Positions 47,401 through 51,928 of a stretch of 64,000 bases of DNA are shown one piece after another. Origin of the DNA: Bedellia somnulentella (taxonomy: Eukaryota; Arthropoda; Insecta; Lepidoptera; Bedelliidae); assembly GCA_963576735.1 (NCBI GenBank), contig OY755177.1, positions 11,532,001 to 11,596,000 on the forward strand, given 5' to 3'. The notes under the pieces were generated by a model. That model made no database searches. It was not told the origin of the DNA and was given only the letters and a program-made list of their open reading frames with translations. The translations under genes were made by a program, and so were the position numbers. Each line of letters opens with the position of its first letter. Within the stretch, counting starts at the first letter, position 1.

Positions 47401-49208
47401 TTTAAATTTTATCTGGCAGTGATTTTCTTTTGTGGCAATCGAATTTCTTCTAAGGCGACAAATTATTGGCGGATAAAAAAGTAAAAATTGGCTTTCATAA
47501 ATTCTAAAATGGGGTTGTCTATAAACTTGACCAAGGTCTTAAATAAATACTTTTGGCTACATTTGTAGGGATCTAAATTAACCAAATTGCGACGTGCTAT
47601 AAAACTTTTTTTGGTCTATTTTATTAACCTTTCCTCTTTAAGTGAACCTACTCCTACACAACTTAACCTAACCTATCAGCGTGTCGACGTCACCCCGCTT
47701 CGTGGGGTGCCTATTTCCGCTCTAAGGGACACAAGCTAACCCTAACCTAACCTAGCACAAATACGTTTGTGGTGATTAATTGTTTTTTATTGCGGGGGGC
47801 TTCGCCCCCCCTTCCCCTCTATGTTTTCCTTCCCTAACTTAATTGCATCTGCCCATTAGGCTGGGTGAAGCAACTTTTAGCCTAACCTTATTTATTTTAT
47901 TTTTACTTCAATACACATAATATGTAATTTACTTAATATTATAGTCACAAAAATAGAAAAGCGAGCGAGCGCATTTGTCGCCTTTTCAAGAATTTACGAA
48001 TCTGCAAGCAATATTCTGATATCCAAATACATTATTATAATACCCATTTTCAGTTTTAAAGCTACCTAAAAATCGCTGCCAGATGTGTATTTTTATAATG
48101 AAATCCAATAGTTGCCAGTGAAGAATGTATGATATCCCCTCGGAAAAATTAGTCGCCACATTAGGTTTTATAATACCTTAATCAGTTTTACACTGATCCC
48201 GCTTGATATATTTGATACCTTACAGTAGCAGCCGTTTTTTTAGTTTTTTGATCCCAGCATTTTGTTGCTTGTATAGTTTAATAGTTGCTAAGATATTTAA
48301 TCACTGCAAAGTTAGTTTTTTTGTGACCTAATAGAAAGTTGCCTAAAAAGGATTTCAGTTGCCGTGTTAAATATTTGCCTTAAATATAGTACTGATAATT
48401 ATTATGATAAATGCGGTTATAAATGTTCTTTTGCTCAAAAAAAAAGTTTAACAATTGGAAATATTTCATCTTGTTGATGCTAATTGTGTGTACCTAAATC
48501 GAACAAATGAGTGTAATATACTTATGCTCGTATTCTTTTGTGACTCATTCAAAGCTAAGTGATGCAGTCCCTAGAGTGAGATTAATTATAAACGACAATA
48601 ATTAGTATGAAGTACTCTCGCAGAAATAGTCATCAAAGTCTGCGAACACGTACTAGGCCAGCATGGTAGGCTTTGACCATTAACATTTTCGGCTTTGAAC
48701 ATATAACATTTTCTAGTAGGCTCTAATTTATGAATAGAGATAAAATATATGGGTTGTGATGAACCACCAATGAACTCAGTAAAATTATAAATACATGATA
48801 TATCTTTGATGGAGTGATCATAGATATACAGCTAACGATGCTTTGACTTAGGCCAGGTAACCCACATCGCTTGGGTAGGTTAAACATCTTGAAGAAACTC
48901 CCTACCCTAAAGGGAACTCCAGATAAAATATCACACAACACTACACAATTTTCAAAACACCTCTTGAGATTTACGTCACAAAACCATATGCTATAAACAA
49001 ACTATATTCCAATCAACTTACAATTATCATCAACATCCTTAGCGGGGTCTCCAGCAGGGAATATATCTTCGAAGCTGCATACCTTCTTGGGGTATTTATT
49101 GTCGACTGGAAACACGTCAGCTTCCTCACCCATGAGCTCCTGGATGCGGGCCAGCAGGAACCCCTCGTTGGGGTCCCGGGCCCACACCAGCTGCTTGTCC
49201 ACAGCCAT
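17300..49208 (-). CDS. Myo6: Unconventional myosin VI heavy chain, whole coding span (23 exons)
   Basis: Minus-end-directed actin motor acting in endocytosis, vesicle transport and actin anchoring (known for the family; jaguar in Drosophila). I assembled 23 exons by GT-AG sites with consistent phases: 3690 nt, 1229 residues, close to the usual 1250-1290. Order: SH3-like N-terminus (1-62), motor with P-loop GESGAGKT (151-158), switch I NNNSSRFG (about 201-208), switch II DIAGFE (457-462), converter and reverse-gear insert (about 740-805), IQ motif (about 814-829), charged Arg/Glu/Lys helix (about 885-1030), cargo-binding domain with RRL (1082-1084) and WWY (1152-1154). The ATG has a strong CACCATGG context. 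No stop or frameshift in any exon. Introns are packed with mobile elements. Identity is very secure; a few splice borders could move by a codon, and alternative tail exons cannot be excluded. Confidence 0.96.
17539..17690 (+). mobile_element. Degenerate family-2 SINE (Myo6 intron 22)
   Basis: Weak match: CGTAAAAGGTGACTTAGG, CTTCCAAAAGTGACTAAGGA. No tail. Confidence 0.4.
17879..18076 (-). CDS. Myo6: Myo6 coding exon 22 (WWY motif)
   Basis: Residues 1114-1179: [44 protein letters not shown] (1152-1154) binds Dab2, Tom1 and LMTK2 in vertebrates. Acceptor TTTCCAG|CAAAA, donor TCTG|GTGAGT. Confidence 0.96.
18127..18450 (+). mobile_element. tRNA-SINE (family 1), near full length
   Basis: Box A region AGCCGTGATAGTCCAAG, box B GAGTTCAAATTCC, body CATGGTTGTTAATG... 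AACGGAGATAGGCC, tail GGCGTGAACGTTTGAG. In Myo6 intron 21, antisense to the gene. Confidence 0.8.
18451..18940. other. Myo6 intron, nothing recognised
   Basis: AT-rich intron sequence with no ORF or repeat that I can place. Confidence 0.5.
18941..19058 (-). CDS. Myo6: Myo6 coding exon 21 (RRL motif)
   Basis: Residues 1075-1113: [23 protein letters not shown] (1082-1084) is the known site for adaptors such as optineurin and NDP52 in vertebrates. Acceptor TTTCAG|GCTTG, donor GCTG|GTAAGA. Confidence 0.95.
19582..19702 (-). CDS. Myo6: Myo6 coding exon 20 (cargo domain start)
   Basis: Residues 1034-1074, ending [16 protein letters not shown] and TSCDIELLE, the very conserved start of the cargo-binding domain. 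Acceptor AATAG|GTCAG, donor GAG|GTATGA. Confidence 0.95.
19703..21131. other. Myo6 intron 19, nothing recognised
   Basis: AT-rich. The 92-codon plus-strand ORF at 20304-20582 has no family features (Lys/Ile-rich) and is probably chance. Confidence 0.5.
21132..21224 (-). CDS. Myo6: Myo6 coding exon 19
   Basis: Residues 1003-1033: [20 protein letters not shown], then [10 protein letters not shown]. End of the helix and start of the linker where vertebrate isoforms carry alternative inserts. Acceptor TGTACAG|TTTAG, donor GCAG|GTAATA. Confidence 0.92.
21263..21609 (+). mobile_element. tRNA-SINE (family 1), near full length
   Basis: Head ATGATAGTCCAAAGGGTAGA (box A), box B GAGTTCAAATCCC, body with CACATGGCCGAATTGTACTT, tail CGGCGTGAACGTTTGTG. 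A few tens of bases of the head-body link are missing. Lies just upstream of exon 19 in Myo6 intron 18. Confidence 0.8.
21708..22490 (+). repeat. Tandem repeat, about 145-bp unit, 5-6 copies
   Basis: Units start at AACCGAC... near 21708, 21879, 22020, 22165, 22309 and 22441. Shared blocks: AAAAAGGAGGTTCTGTGTTT, GTCCGCGATTATCTCGAGTT, TTAAGCTATTTGGATGCGGT. Copies 2 and 3 are nearly identical; the outer ones diverge. In Myo6 intron 18. Confidence 0.9.
21746..21781 (+). repeat. (TATG)n microsatellite
   Basis: About eight TATG units inside the first repeat unit, replacing the shorter TGTATGTATGTCTGT of the others. Confidence 0.9.
22491..23265. other. Intron sequence with a small inverted repeat
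   Basis: AT-rich. Contains a small inverted pair, AAGGGCAAGCACGAG (about 22876) and CTCGTGCTTGCTCT (about 22987). No coding signal. Confidence 0.4.
23266..24275. mobile_element. 1-kb element with near-perfect 180-bp inverted ends
   Basis: Left arm 23266-23452 and right arm 24098-24275 are almost identical reverse complements (for example CTTCTTTTTGAAGTCGGTGC / GCACCGACTTCAAAAAGAAG). Spacer about 645 bp without ORFs. The ACCGACTTCAAAAA block resembles the start of the neighbouring 145-bp repeat units. Confidence 0.8.
24291..24407 (+). mobile_element. Degenerate family-2 SINE
   Basis: GCGATGTGGTTGGAGAATCA and TTTTATAGCAGTGAATATA recall the core and tail. Strongly diverged. Confidence 0.4.
24673..24810 (-). 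CDS. Myo6: Myo6 coding exon 18 (charged helix)
   Basis: Residues 957-1002: [39 protein letters not shown]. Continues the charged helix. Acceptor AAAACAG|CAAAA, donor AACG|GTAAGA. Confidence 0.92.
24949..25066 (+). mobile_element. Degenerate family-2 SINE
   Basis: TTGAGCGATGCTGTTGGAGA and TCCACTCAACTTCCAAAATT. No tail. Confidence 0.5.
25175..25282 (-). CDS. Myo6: Myo6 coding exon 17 (charged helix)
   Basis: Residues 921-956. Alternating Glu/Arg/Lys blocks such as [20 protein letters not shown], as in the single alpha-helix of myosin VI. Acceptor TTCCAG|AGAAG, donor GGCT|GTGAGT. Confidence 0.92.
25421..25668 (+). mobile_element. Family-2 SINE, full length
   Basis: Best-preserved copy: TGTAGTGCCGGCTTGGAATA start, ACTAACGGTATTGGGGCTTT, GATGCGGTTGGAGACCCATC, and a TGAGTATATGTATGTATGTA tail. 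In Myo6 intron 16, antisense to the gene. Confidence 0.9.
25812..25896 (-). mobile_element. tRNA-SINE (family 1) tail fragment
   Basis: GGCAGAGGTACTAATACTTC, ACGTGACATTGTCACC, GAGTACCCACGTTTTA. Confidence 0.65.
26057..26169 (-). CDS. Myo6: Myo6 coding exon 16 (proximal tail)
   Basis: Residues 884-920: [20 protein letters not shown], then [16 protein letters not shown]. Helical bundle leading into the charged tail helix. Acceptor ATTACAG, donor ATAG|GTAAGA. Confidence 0.92.
26582..26823 (-). CDS. Myo6: Myo6 coding exon 15 (IQ motif and proximal tail)
   Basis: Residues 803-883. IQ motif [16 protein letters not shown] (IQxxxRGxxxR), then [12 protein letters not shown] and a helical proximal tail ending AACSTIK. 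Acceptor TTTACAG, donor AAG|GTATGT. Confidence 0.94.
26945..27085 (+). mobile_element. Chimeric SINE remnant
   Basis: Family-1 body (TATGTGTGGTAAACTTATCA) joins directly to a family-2-like piece (CTCTCAACTTCTAAAAGTGG). Abuts the exon 14 donor. Confidence 0.45.
27104..27311 (-). CDS. Myo6: Myo6 coding exon 14 (converter and reverse-gear insert)
   Basis: Residues 734-802: [20 protein letters not shown], then [11 protein letters not shown] and [20 protein letters not shown]. The last part is myosin VI insert 2, the extra calmodulin-binding segment that reverses the lever arm. Acceptor TTTCCAG, donor AAAT|GTAAGT. Confidence 0.95.
27645..27780 (-). pseudogene. Decayed tandem copy of Myo6 exon 13
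   Basis: Clear match to the last two-thirds of exon 13: AVLEL, YPSRA, HSMYKGF and PAK remain readable. It has a one-base deletion near the FNDL codons and two in-frame TAG codons where exon 13 has Leu and Gln. Unit period about 148 bp. Cannot encode motor sequence. Confidence 0.85.
27789..28013 (-). CDS. Myo6: Myo6 coding exon 13
   Basis: Exactly 75 codons (659-733): [31 protein letters not shown], the SH1/SH2 helices, then [16 protein letters not shown]. Acceptor TCCACAG|GGCAC, donor GAG|GTGAGA. A broken copy lies just downstream at 27645-27780. Confidence 0.95.
28066..28255 (+). mobile_element. Degenerate family-1 SINE
   Basis: AAGGTTGTTAACGATGAGGG, CATGTGACAGTGAAAACGTA, CATAGGCCGTCCCCTATCA, TACCTCTCACTCCTTTGG. 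Confidence 0.6.
28615..32527 (-). mobile_element. Full-length R4/Dong-clade LINE in Myo6 intron 12
   Basis: About 3.9 kb, flanked on both sides by TTA/TAA repeats (28604-28614 and 32528-32560), the target type known for Dong elements. It has a 5' UTR of about 200 bp, one 1200-codon ORF and a 100-bp 3' UTR. Same sense as Myo6. It is GC-richer than the surrounding intron, as expected for a recent insertion. The exact ends cannot be separated from the repeat. Confidence 0.88.
28718..32320 (-). CDS. R4/Dong-type polyprotein: reverse transcriptase plus restriction-like endonuclease
   Basis: 1200 residues with no stop or frameshift. The ATG is preceded by an in-frame TGA 7 codons upstream. Residues 1-80 are Gly/Pro/Arg-rich; I see no C2H2 zinc finger there. 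RT about 465-800: [17 protein letters not shown] (469), [15 protein letters not shown] (529), motif [13 protein letters not shown] (Asp602), [12 protein letters not shown] (662), motif [11 protein letters not shown] (YMDD 706-709). The C-terminal CCHC knuckle [18 protein letters not shown] (1007-1024) and endonuclease KPDIVVW...FLVDV (Asp near 1094 and 1109) follow. All catalytic residues visible to me are intact. The RLE at the C-terminus with a single ORF excludes Jockey/RTE types. Confidence 0.93.
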   Translation of the reverse strand: MDSNSNDERIGPLPRGYRWGASGAGAGRGSMRSPSRGRPARPPGRSARPPQPPDGLATVGTGATQSQQSVPAAGGTRRRMAWTVEMNRNAMRAYIRASGSRTGRTGYRAAMYREFLRLEPNLTVTEQNLADRVRYIQRSELFSTTELEQLRREAVPPLDEEPPLQVLPPVPEREVRREPIANLPDVGGAESDWGTVSLDLDLVRSALEETILEYRQVPLERRPRLPRVPLSIKVRDVVEAVNNMLPSFLECSMDLWDTDSILFGAAMTVCQFVGVRMPPTRVGGSRQAGSTSPRTRTRPAWMRRIESRITRARVLIGKLTSFRSGNNRPRVVRFVRGAFPGENVFDNSPEFACRLVERIDDLKQKIAAWGKRIRRYSGRVKRYQQNRLFMSDQKKFYRTLERPDVGTTGQRPEKADVVAFWRGLWSLPVDHEEGRWFEAVEGACEPIAPMNPVNISEEDVVAAIRKAPNWKSPGPDGLHHYWLKGFTRCHATLARQFQSALESGTLPNFLTTGVTHLAPKSDATADPSQYRPITCLCTIYKTLTSVLSSKITQHIVDNNVISGAQNGCRGGSRGSKELLLIDAVVGQLVKRNRRNFSAGWIDYRKAFDSVPHTWLMRVLELYKIDSTVRHFLGQCMGCWRTILSLDDQRMTDADDQIDIRRGIFQGDCLSPVWFCLALNPLSTLLENSGTGFQFRRGGPRLPHLLYMDDLKLYAPTADRLAELLTITNDFSGSVKMELGVDKCAVIHVEKGHVVHSDGVDVGTNHLRALSEAETYRYLGMSQTIGVKVADVKQGVCEEFYERLKSVLNSYLSGVNKIRAINSWVMPVLMYTFGVLRWTQTELDALDRRVRTTMTSHRMHHPRSSVMRLYIPRKCGGRGLLSAKTMHNREVCNLRNYFLTMTDDSIRGEVVASDKGLTPLSLASQDWRTPEVLSTSDRESVWKEKELHGRFYKVLHEPFVDRKASLHWLRFGDLFGETEGFVCAIQDQVIKTRNYRKYILKDGTTDICRACGRPGESLRHVISGCSALANTEYLHRHNQAAKILHQELALKYGLLQQRLPYYKYLPEPILENDRAKIYWDRSVITDRTILANKPDIVVWDRSQSRVFLVDVTIPHDEGLVKADTEKRRKYLDLAHEITDMWGVTSTEIIPIVLSANGLIPTSLATNLRRLDFCGVSVPAQMQKAVLLDTARIVRRFLNLTP
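32528..32562. repeat. (ATT)n tract, Dong target site
   Basis: Ten or so ATT units with one interruption, at the 5' side of the Dong-type element. A shorter tract, TTATTATTATT, lies at its 3' side. Confidence 0.9.
32750..32947 (-). CDS. Myo6: Myo6 coding exon 12
   Basis: Residues 593-658, in phase 0 at both ends: [18 protein letters not shown], then [19 protein letters not shown], the loop-2/SH1-helix approach. Acceptor TTTCAG|AACCA, donor AAT|GTAAGT. The Dong-type LINE sits in the next intron. Confidence 0.95.
33452..33554 (-). CDS. Myo6: Myo6 coding exon 11
   Basis: Residues 558-592: [19 protein letters not shown] and [13 protein letters not shown], the conserved lower-50K segment. Acceptor TTTTCAG|ATTGC, donor ACT|GTGAGT. 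Confidence 0.95.
33605..33794 (+). mobile_element. Family-2 SINE
   Basis: TGTAGTGCCGGCTTAGAATG start, CGGGTGTCGTAAAAGGCGAC, TGGTCGTGAGTATATTTATT tail; internal deletion of the AACTTCCAAAAGTGG block. Myo6 intron 10. Confidence 0.75.
34158..34262 (+). mobile_element. RTE-type LINE 3'-end fragment
   Basis: GTTAATGAAGCCCGAGAGG (VNEARE), CAGGATCGTACAAAATGGCG (QDRTKWR), then GGCGTGAGTATATGTATGTA. About 105 bp, sense-oriented opposite to Myo6. Confidence 0.8.
34448..34571 (-). CDS. Myo6: Myo6 coding exon 10
   Basis: Residues 517-557: [20 protein letters not shown], then [11 protein letters not shown]. Acceptor TTTTCAG|ATTTG, donor CTAG|GTACAG. The frame stays open past the donor, but homology stops there. 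Confidence 0.93.
34620..35380. other. Myo6 intron 9, nothing recognised
   Basis: AT-rich; 34795-34870 is a slightly GC-richer patch (GCGAGCGACGACGC). No ORF. Confidence 0.45.
35461..35625 (-). CDS. Myo6: Myo6 coding exon 9
   Basis: Residues 462-516: [19 protein letters not shown], the relay helix, then QFFNERIL and FVDNQDCI. Acceptor TTTCAG|AATAT, donor ATTG|GTGAGA. Confidence 0.96.
35661..36174 (-). mobile_element. RTE-type LINE 3' fragment (Myo6 intron 8)
   Basis: Minus strand: [80 protein letters not shown], ending in the CATACATATACTCACGCC tail. 5' truncated; one stop upstream of the Met-Asn-Ala block. Confidence 0.88.
36392..36755. repeat. 182-bp tandem duplication spanning part of Myo6 exon 8
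   Basis: Two units, about 36392-36573 and 36574-36755. Shared blocks CTAATTAATACT, CATATAATAACAA, TTCTTACCAAACCCAGC, GATATCGAGTACT. Roughly nine in ten bases match by eye. Confidence 0.85.
36455..36584 (-). pseudogene. Decayed tandem copy of Myo6 exon 8
   Basis: About 100 bp at the 3' part closely match exon 8, including the donor, but the copy reads [13 protein letters not shown] where exon 8 has [13 protein letters not shown]. The first part of the exon is missing. Use of the only upstream AG (AATTAG|GCTTC) would give 130 nt, against 158 nt in exon 8, and would shift the frame. The duplicated unit, about 182 bp, includes flanking intron. Confidence 0.85.
36635..36792 (-). CDS. Myo6: Myo6 coding exon 8 (switch II)
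   Basis: Residues 409-461: [17 protein letters not shown] through [13 protein letters not shown]; switch II DIAGFE is completed by exon 9. Acceptor TTTTAG|GGTTCC, donor TTTG|GTAAGA. A decayed tandem copy of its 3' two-thirds lies immediately downstream at 36455-36584. Confidence 0.95.
36793..37224. other. Myo6 intron 7, nothing recognised
   Basis: AT-rich intron without a repeat or ORF that I can place. Confidence 0.5.
37225..37481 (-). CDS. Myo6: Myo6 coding exon 7
   Basis: Residues 324-408 plus two bases. Contains [16 protein letters not shown], the conserved upper-50K helix block, and ends GGMKGTAI. Acceptor TTTCAG|GCTCT, donor CAT|GTAAGT. Confidence 0.95.
37917..38071 (+). mobile_element. 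Hairpin element with tRNA 3'-half core, copy 2
   Basis: Begins TTTAATGTTTTTTGACATGA. It has perfect 19-bp inverted arms AAAGGAAAGAAAAATTTCG / its complement around a 40-bp core GGGGGCGTATACCCGAAGGT CGCGGGTTCGAACCCCGCC. The core holds a perfect T-arm (GCGGG-TTCGAAC-CCCGC). The outer right arm is absent. In Myo6 intron 6. Confidence 0.75.
38072..39021. other. Myo6 intron 6, mostly unassigned
   Basis: AT-rich, with a GC-richer patch at 38415-38530 (GCGGGTCCCTGTGCGGAGAA) and a tRNA-like stretch at 38650-38722 listed separately. Confidence 0.4.
38650..38722 (+). mobile_element. tRNA-related SINE head, degenerate
   Basis: TGGTCCAACGCATTAGGGG then GGGCGTGAGTTCAAATC (box B-like), resembling the head of the copy at 21263. 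No body or tail. Confidence 0.4.
39022..39181 (-). mobile_element. Family-2 SINE, truncated
   Basis: CATACTCACGGCTATAAATC tail to AATCCCTTAAAAAGC; the CCGGCTTAG end is missing. Confidence 0.75.
39743..39805 (+). mobile_element. Family-2 SINE 5' fragment
   Basis: TGTGTAGTGTCGGCTTAGAA through GGGTGTACATAAGAGGCGA only. Confidence 0.7.
40285..40335 (+). mobile_element. Fragment of the hairpin/tRNA-half element
   Basis: TTTCGGGGGACGCCC followed by TTAATAACATCTTTTATTTA, the outer arm of the copy at 60700. Arm only; the T-arm core is lost. Confidence 0.5.
40557..40706 (-). CDS. Myo6: Myo6 coding exon 6
   Basis: Exactly 50 codons (274-323): [10 protein letters not shown] then a Lys/Gln-rich surface loop and [17 protein letters not shown]. 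The loop is where myosin VI insert 1 lies in vertebrates. Acceptor TTTACAG, donor CAG|GTATAT. Confidence 0.94.
41020..41282 (-). CDS. Myo6: Myo6 coding exon 5 (switch I)
   Basis: Residues 186-273: [13 protein letters not shown], switch I NNNSSRFG, then [15 protein letters not shown] and the [14 protein letters not shown] block shared by all myosins. Acceptor CCCAG, donor CAA|GTAAGT, ending in phase 0. Confidence 0.96.
41399..41888. mobile_element. 490-bp MITE, copy 2 (Myo6 intron 4)
   Basis: Same ends and interior as the copy at 526-1019, flanked by AATT at 41395-41398 and 41889-41892. The right terminal base differs. Non-autonomous; the mobilising transposase is not in this window. Confidence 0.88.
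41965..42060 (+). mobile_element. RTE-type LINE 3'-end remnant
   Basis: CAAGTGGCAATCAATAGTCC, ATCTCAATGGAAACAACGGG, GTAAGTATAAGTAAGTA. Diverged. Confidence 0.5.
42187..42545 (+). mobile_element. tRNA-SINE (family 1), full length
   Basis: Box A GATAGCTCAATGGGTAGA, box B TGTTCAAATTCC, linker ACACCAATTTGTCTTTTC, body AACATCGTGAGGAAACCCAC, AACGGCGATAGGCC, tail GGCGTGAACGTTTATG then ATGTTT repeats. In Myo6 intron 4. Confidence 0.9.
42577..42821 (+). mobile_element. Family-2 SINE, full length
   Basis: TGTGTAGTGTCAGTTTAGAA to a TGAGTATATGTATGTATGTA tail; ends 80 bp from the exon 4 donor, antisense to Myo6. Confidence 0.85.
42901..43065 (-). CDS. Myo6: Myo6 coding exon 4 (P-loop)
   Basis: Residues 131-185. 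Carries the Walker A P-loop GESGAGKT at 151-158, the same numbering as in vertebrate myosin VI. Acceptor TTTCAG|CTGAC, donor GATG|GTGAGT. Confidence 0.96.
43565..44098 (-). mobile_element. RTE-type LINE 3' fragment (Myo6 intron 3)
   Basis: Minus strand: [79 protein letters not shown]. Very close to 14719-15110 and carries the 3' end missing there. No stop in the fragment. Confidence 0.9.
44165..44294 (-). CDS. Myo6: Myo6 coding exon 3
   Basis: Residues 88-130 plus one base: [13 protein letters not shown] through [13 protein letters not shown], the purine-binding-loop side of the ATP pocket. Acceptor TCACAG, donor ATTG|GTATGT. An RTE LINE fragment ends only about 65 bp into the following intron. 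Confidence 0.95.
44365..44425 (+). mobile_element. Family-1 SINE tail fragment
   Basis: AAAAGTATTAGTATTTCTGC, CTTTCGGGGATTTACGGTGT. Confidence 0.55.
44445..44681 (-). mobile_element. Family-2 SINE, full length
   Basis: CATACTCACGGCTATAAATC tail to TTCTAAGCCGGAACTACACA. Same sense as Myo6 (intron 2). Confidence 0.85.
44905..45085 (-). mobile_element. RTE-type LINE fragment, diverged
   Basis: CACCGAGGTCGTCCTCTATC, TTACCATCCACATTCGCTCT, TGTGCCCAAAACCATCCCA; 3' tail missing. Ends about 45 bp from exon 2. Confidence 0.65.
45131..45204 (-). CDS. Myo6: Myo6 coding exon 2
   Basis: Residues 63-87, containing [20 protein letters not shown], the start of the catalytic motor. Acceptor TTTTCAG|GTGAA, donor TAT|GTAAGT; the first two bases complete the Cys codon begun in exon 1. 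Confidence 0.95.
45645..45795. other. GC-rich patch in Myo6 intron 1
   Basis: GAGCGCCGCCCGCCGCCCGC, then GCGTGCGGCGCCGTTAGTG in an otherwise AT-rich intron. No splice-supported exon or recognised ORF. Confidence 0.45.
46000..46240 (-). mobile_element. Family-2 SINE
   Basis: CATACATATACTCACGGC tail, ATCGCCCAAAAATCACTTAA, TTCTAAGCCGACACGACACG. A few deletions. Confidence 0.8.
46540..46614. other. CpG-rich patch in Myo6 intron 1
   Basis: ACGCGCGCACGCGGCGTCGC, GACGGCCGCTCGATCGC, CCGCGCCCGCG. On the minus strand a GG|GTAAGC donor follows at about 46520. Could be an alternative 5' exon or promoter; unproven. Confidence 0.35.
47237..48391. mobile_element. Degenerate TIR element with GC-rich hairpin centre
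   Basis: Ends are imperfect inverted repeats: TATAGGCATGTATTTAACGC GGC (left) against the reverse of GCCGTGTTAAATATTTGCC (right). GGCGAC/TTGTCGCC-type motifs recur inside in both orientations. The centre (47690-47815) has hairpins CACCCC...GGGGTG and GGGGGGCTTCGCCCCCC. No ORF. Confidence 0.5.
49022..49208 (-). CDS. Myo6: Myo6 coding exon 1
   Basis: Codons 1-62 plus one base. N-terminal SH3-like region ending in DVDDNC, the conserved myosin VI stretch before NEATLL. Donor reads T|GTAAGT. The acceptor TTCCAG lies 5 nt upstream of the ATG, so the rest of the 5' UTR is in another exon. Confidence 0.95.
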
Positions 49209-49213
49209 GGTGC
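49209..49213 (-). other. Myo6 5' UTR bases in the first coding exon
   Basis: GCACC between the acceptor TTCCAG and the ATG. It shows that the first coding exon is spliced to an upstream non-coding exon. Confidence 0.8.
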
Positions 49214-49299
49214 CTGGAAATAAGTTGTTTGGAGTTAGAATTTGGGTTTTAGATTGAGGCGAAATAGGAAGGTAAACTGGGTATGGGTGAAAAGTATGA

Positions 49300-49375
49300 T
49301 GAATGTTTAGGAAGAGTTTTCTCTGTACACCTCAAAAGGAAGTAATGGCGTTAGTGTGTGCATGTATATTTTTTT
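49300..49375 (+). mobile_element. Possible RTE 3'-end remnant
   Basis: TCTGTACACCTCAAAAGGAA, GTAATGGCGTTAGTGTGTGC ATG. Very short and diverged. Confidence 0.35.
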
Positions 49376-51749
49376 AAGTGAGAGCGTCAATTGCACTTTT
49401 CTCAAGAGCATAATATCTGTAAAACGCTGTAACTGTAATGTGCAATAAAGAGATTTTTACGAGTATTATATTTAAAATAATGAAATAAGAGCATCTGAAT
49501 TATTGTTTAAAAGACTGTGGTTTCAAAATATTATATTGATCCCGTATTTCATGCCATTAAAGTAAGCTACAAGATTGTTTTAAAATTGTCAAATATAAAA
49601 CATAGTCAGAAGTGAGAAGTACCTAGTATTGATAGATCAGGTTTCTGCAGGTGATAAACACATGGCTTAAAACAGAAAGAGAATGAGGAAAGTATGGTTC
49701 ATATAAAAATTAACTATCAGTTGGCCATTCTAGTATAGGAAAAAATTTATAAAATTTAGAAAATTAATGAAATAGGTGACAAAGCAGTGCATATTTCCAC
49801 AGAAACTTGCATCTATTCATACGATATATTTAAGGTGTGTACTTAATATTGGTGATTGTTGTACAGTCACATACATGACCCTGGTGGCAAAACTGTAATC
49901 ATATCGCAGGGACATCGACAACGAAAAATGAAATCATAACTAAATATACTGTTATCTATATTAAGATGGTAATAATAGGTTTGTTATCGTAATTAAAAAT
50001 TACTCAACAAATCAATCCACATAAAGTGCAATTTCCGCTCAGACGGGTACACATCGAAGACTTATTTTGGCAAATCAATAAGTTATCAGATTGATAGCAT
50101 TTCTATAGGAAGGCCCAATGCATTACAAATTTAACAAAACAACTTAATAGGACCATTTCGAGTAGGTAATAGATATTGTATTTTATGGACACTTTTATTT
50201 TAGTCACACAGTAGTTTAATATCAAGAAATCTATTGAGTCCATGTTATTATAACATACATTTTAATGAAACAATTAAATGACATAATAACAATTACTTCG
50301 CATAAGCATACCGTAATACGACCTAGTTTCATTGACACACACATAAAAAGAGCTCAAAATTGAAATCATTAGCCGTGATTCCGCAAAAACGGAAAACTGA
50401 ATGACATTAACTCACTTTCAAGACAAACCATGCCGTATCACTTTCGTACCAAATTATGTAACAATTACAATATATAAAAAACTGTAACACACCGTGAACT
50501 ACGGTTACGGTTTGGTGGATTTATATAATACTGATGGATTTCGACAAGGCGATGATGATATCGAGCTACACAACTTAGATGTTTTTTACTTCCTCGGTAC
50601 ATTTTTGAGGGAAAAAACATACCACAAGCAAGATAAAGACTTCGTGAATATACTTTCTTTTATTTAGACTAAGTGTCTTTTGAGTAACTAGTCTAGTTAG
50701 TTTTAGTAGTCAAACAAGAAAATGAAAGCTAAGTAACGACCTGGACTTTTTCTGATCATGAAATGATAAGAACGTGACTTGTAGTTTGAATTGAATGTAC
50801 GAAATTTCTTTACAGTATAATTGGGTATATCTAGATTCTGCTGGTTTTAAACAGTAGGTATAATATCAACTCCTGAGAAATCTTTCCAGTAATATTAAAT
50901 AAGTCAGTACCAATATTGTTTTTAGTTATATCATCCGAAACCAAGTAATTGTCAGCTCTAATTAACTCTAAGATCTTATATGAACTCAAATGCTTTGTAT
51001 AGCACCATACTCGTATAAGTACAATCAAGGGGAAGTACAATACAGCTCAACTCAAGCAACTTTCGAGAAATCATAATCATCTTATAAAGATAGAACTAAA
51101 ACTGCTACATTATAACATTTTTAATTAAATGAATTGATTTTGAATAAGAGATGCATACTGAAATGACATACAAATATGAAGAGTACTACGTACTGACACT
51201 ATTTTTAAGTTAACATGCCATAAGACAATATTGAGACTTCAGAGGAAATATTACCGCATCCATATCACCCATCCAAATGGGCTCGAGTTCTTAACTGGGC
51301 CTGGTAATTCATACCACAAGTCATTAAAATGTCCTAATAATAGTCTACAAACTTGATGATTGCGGAACTAAATCAAGGTAGTAGAAAAACCAAGAGAACT
51401 AACGGTCAAAGGCAATTTCGCTAAACGGTGAAAGTAAAAAAAAAGCGTTATCAACGCAACTAGTGCGAAGTGCCGGCGCCTCAGATTCTGATTCAATTGC
51501 GTTTATAAACCTTTACAACTTAACAGATTACTAGTTGCAAGATCTAATCAAGGAACAGTTTTCGATTGAACAGTACAGCAGCCTATTTCGTAACTGCACT
51601 TCTTTCGTAGGTACAGTCACGGTGATAGACCAGTAACAGATTGAAATTTAAGAAACGGTGTTCGAATAAAATGCTATTACAATCATAGAGTTAAGTGCTT
51701 ATCCATCGAATATCGACAGATTGCTACTTCTCCGGATCATCAATAGCAA
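49376..51749. other. Upstream Myo6 intron or flank, nothing recognised
   Basis: 2.4 kb of AT-rich sequence. Only short chance ORFs; none has family features. Confidence 0.5.
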
Positions 51750-51928
51750 CTCTAGCATTCCCATTAGAAATTCGTCAGTCACTTTTGGAAGTTCAGTGGG
51801 GAAAAGATGGTACAATAAAGGTTGTTGTATTGGTGGTGGGTCATTAACAGCATCGCCCAAAAATGGATTAAAAAACCCCAAAAGCATAGGGAAGAAATGG
51901 GGAAGTGCAATTCTAAAGCTGTGTAGCT
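51750..51928 (-). mobile_element. Degenerate family-2 SINE
   Basis: GTCAGTCACTTTTGGAAGTT, GTGGGGAAAAGATGGTACAA, GCATCGCCCAAAAATGG, GAAATGGGGAAGTGCAATTC. Ends worn. Confidence 0.6.
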
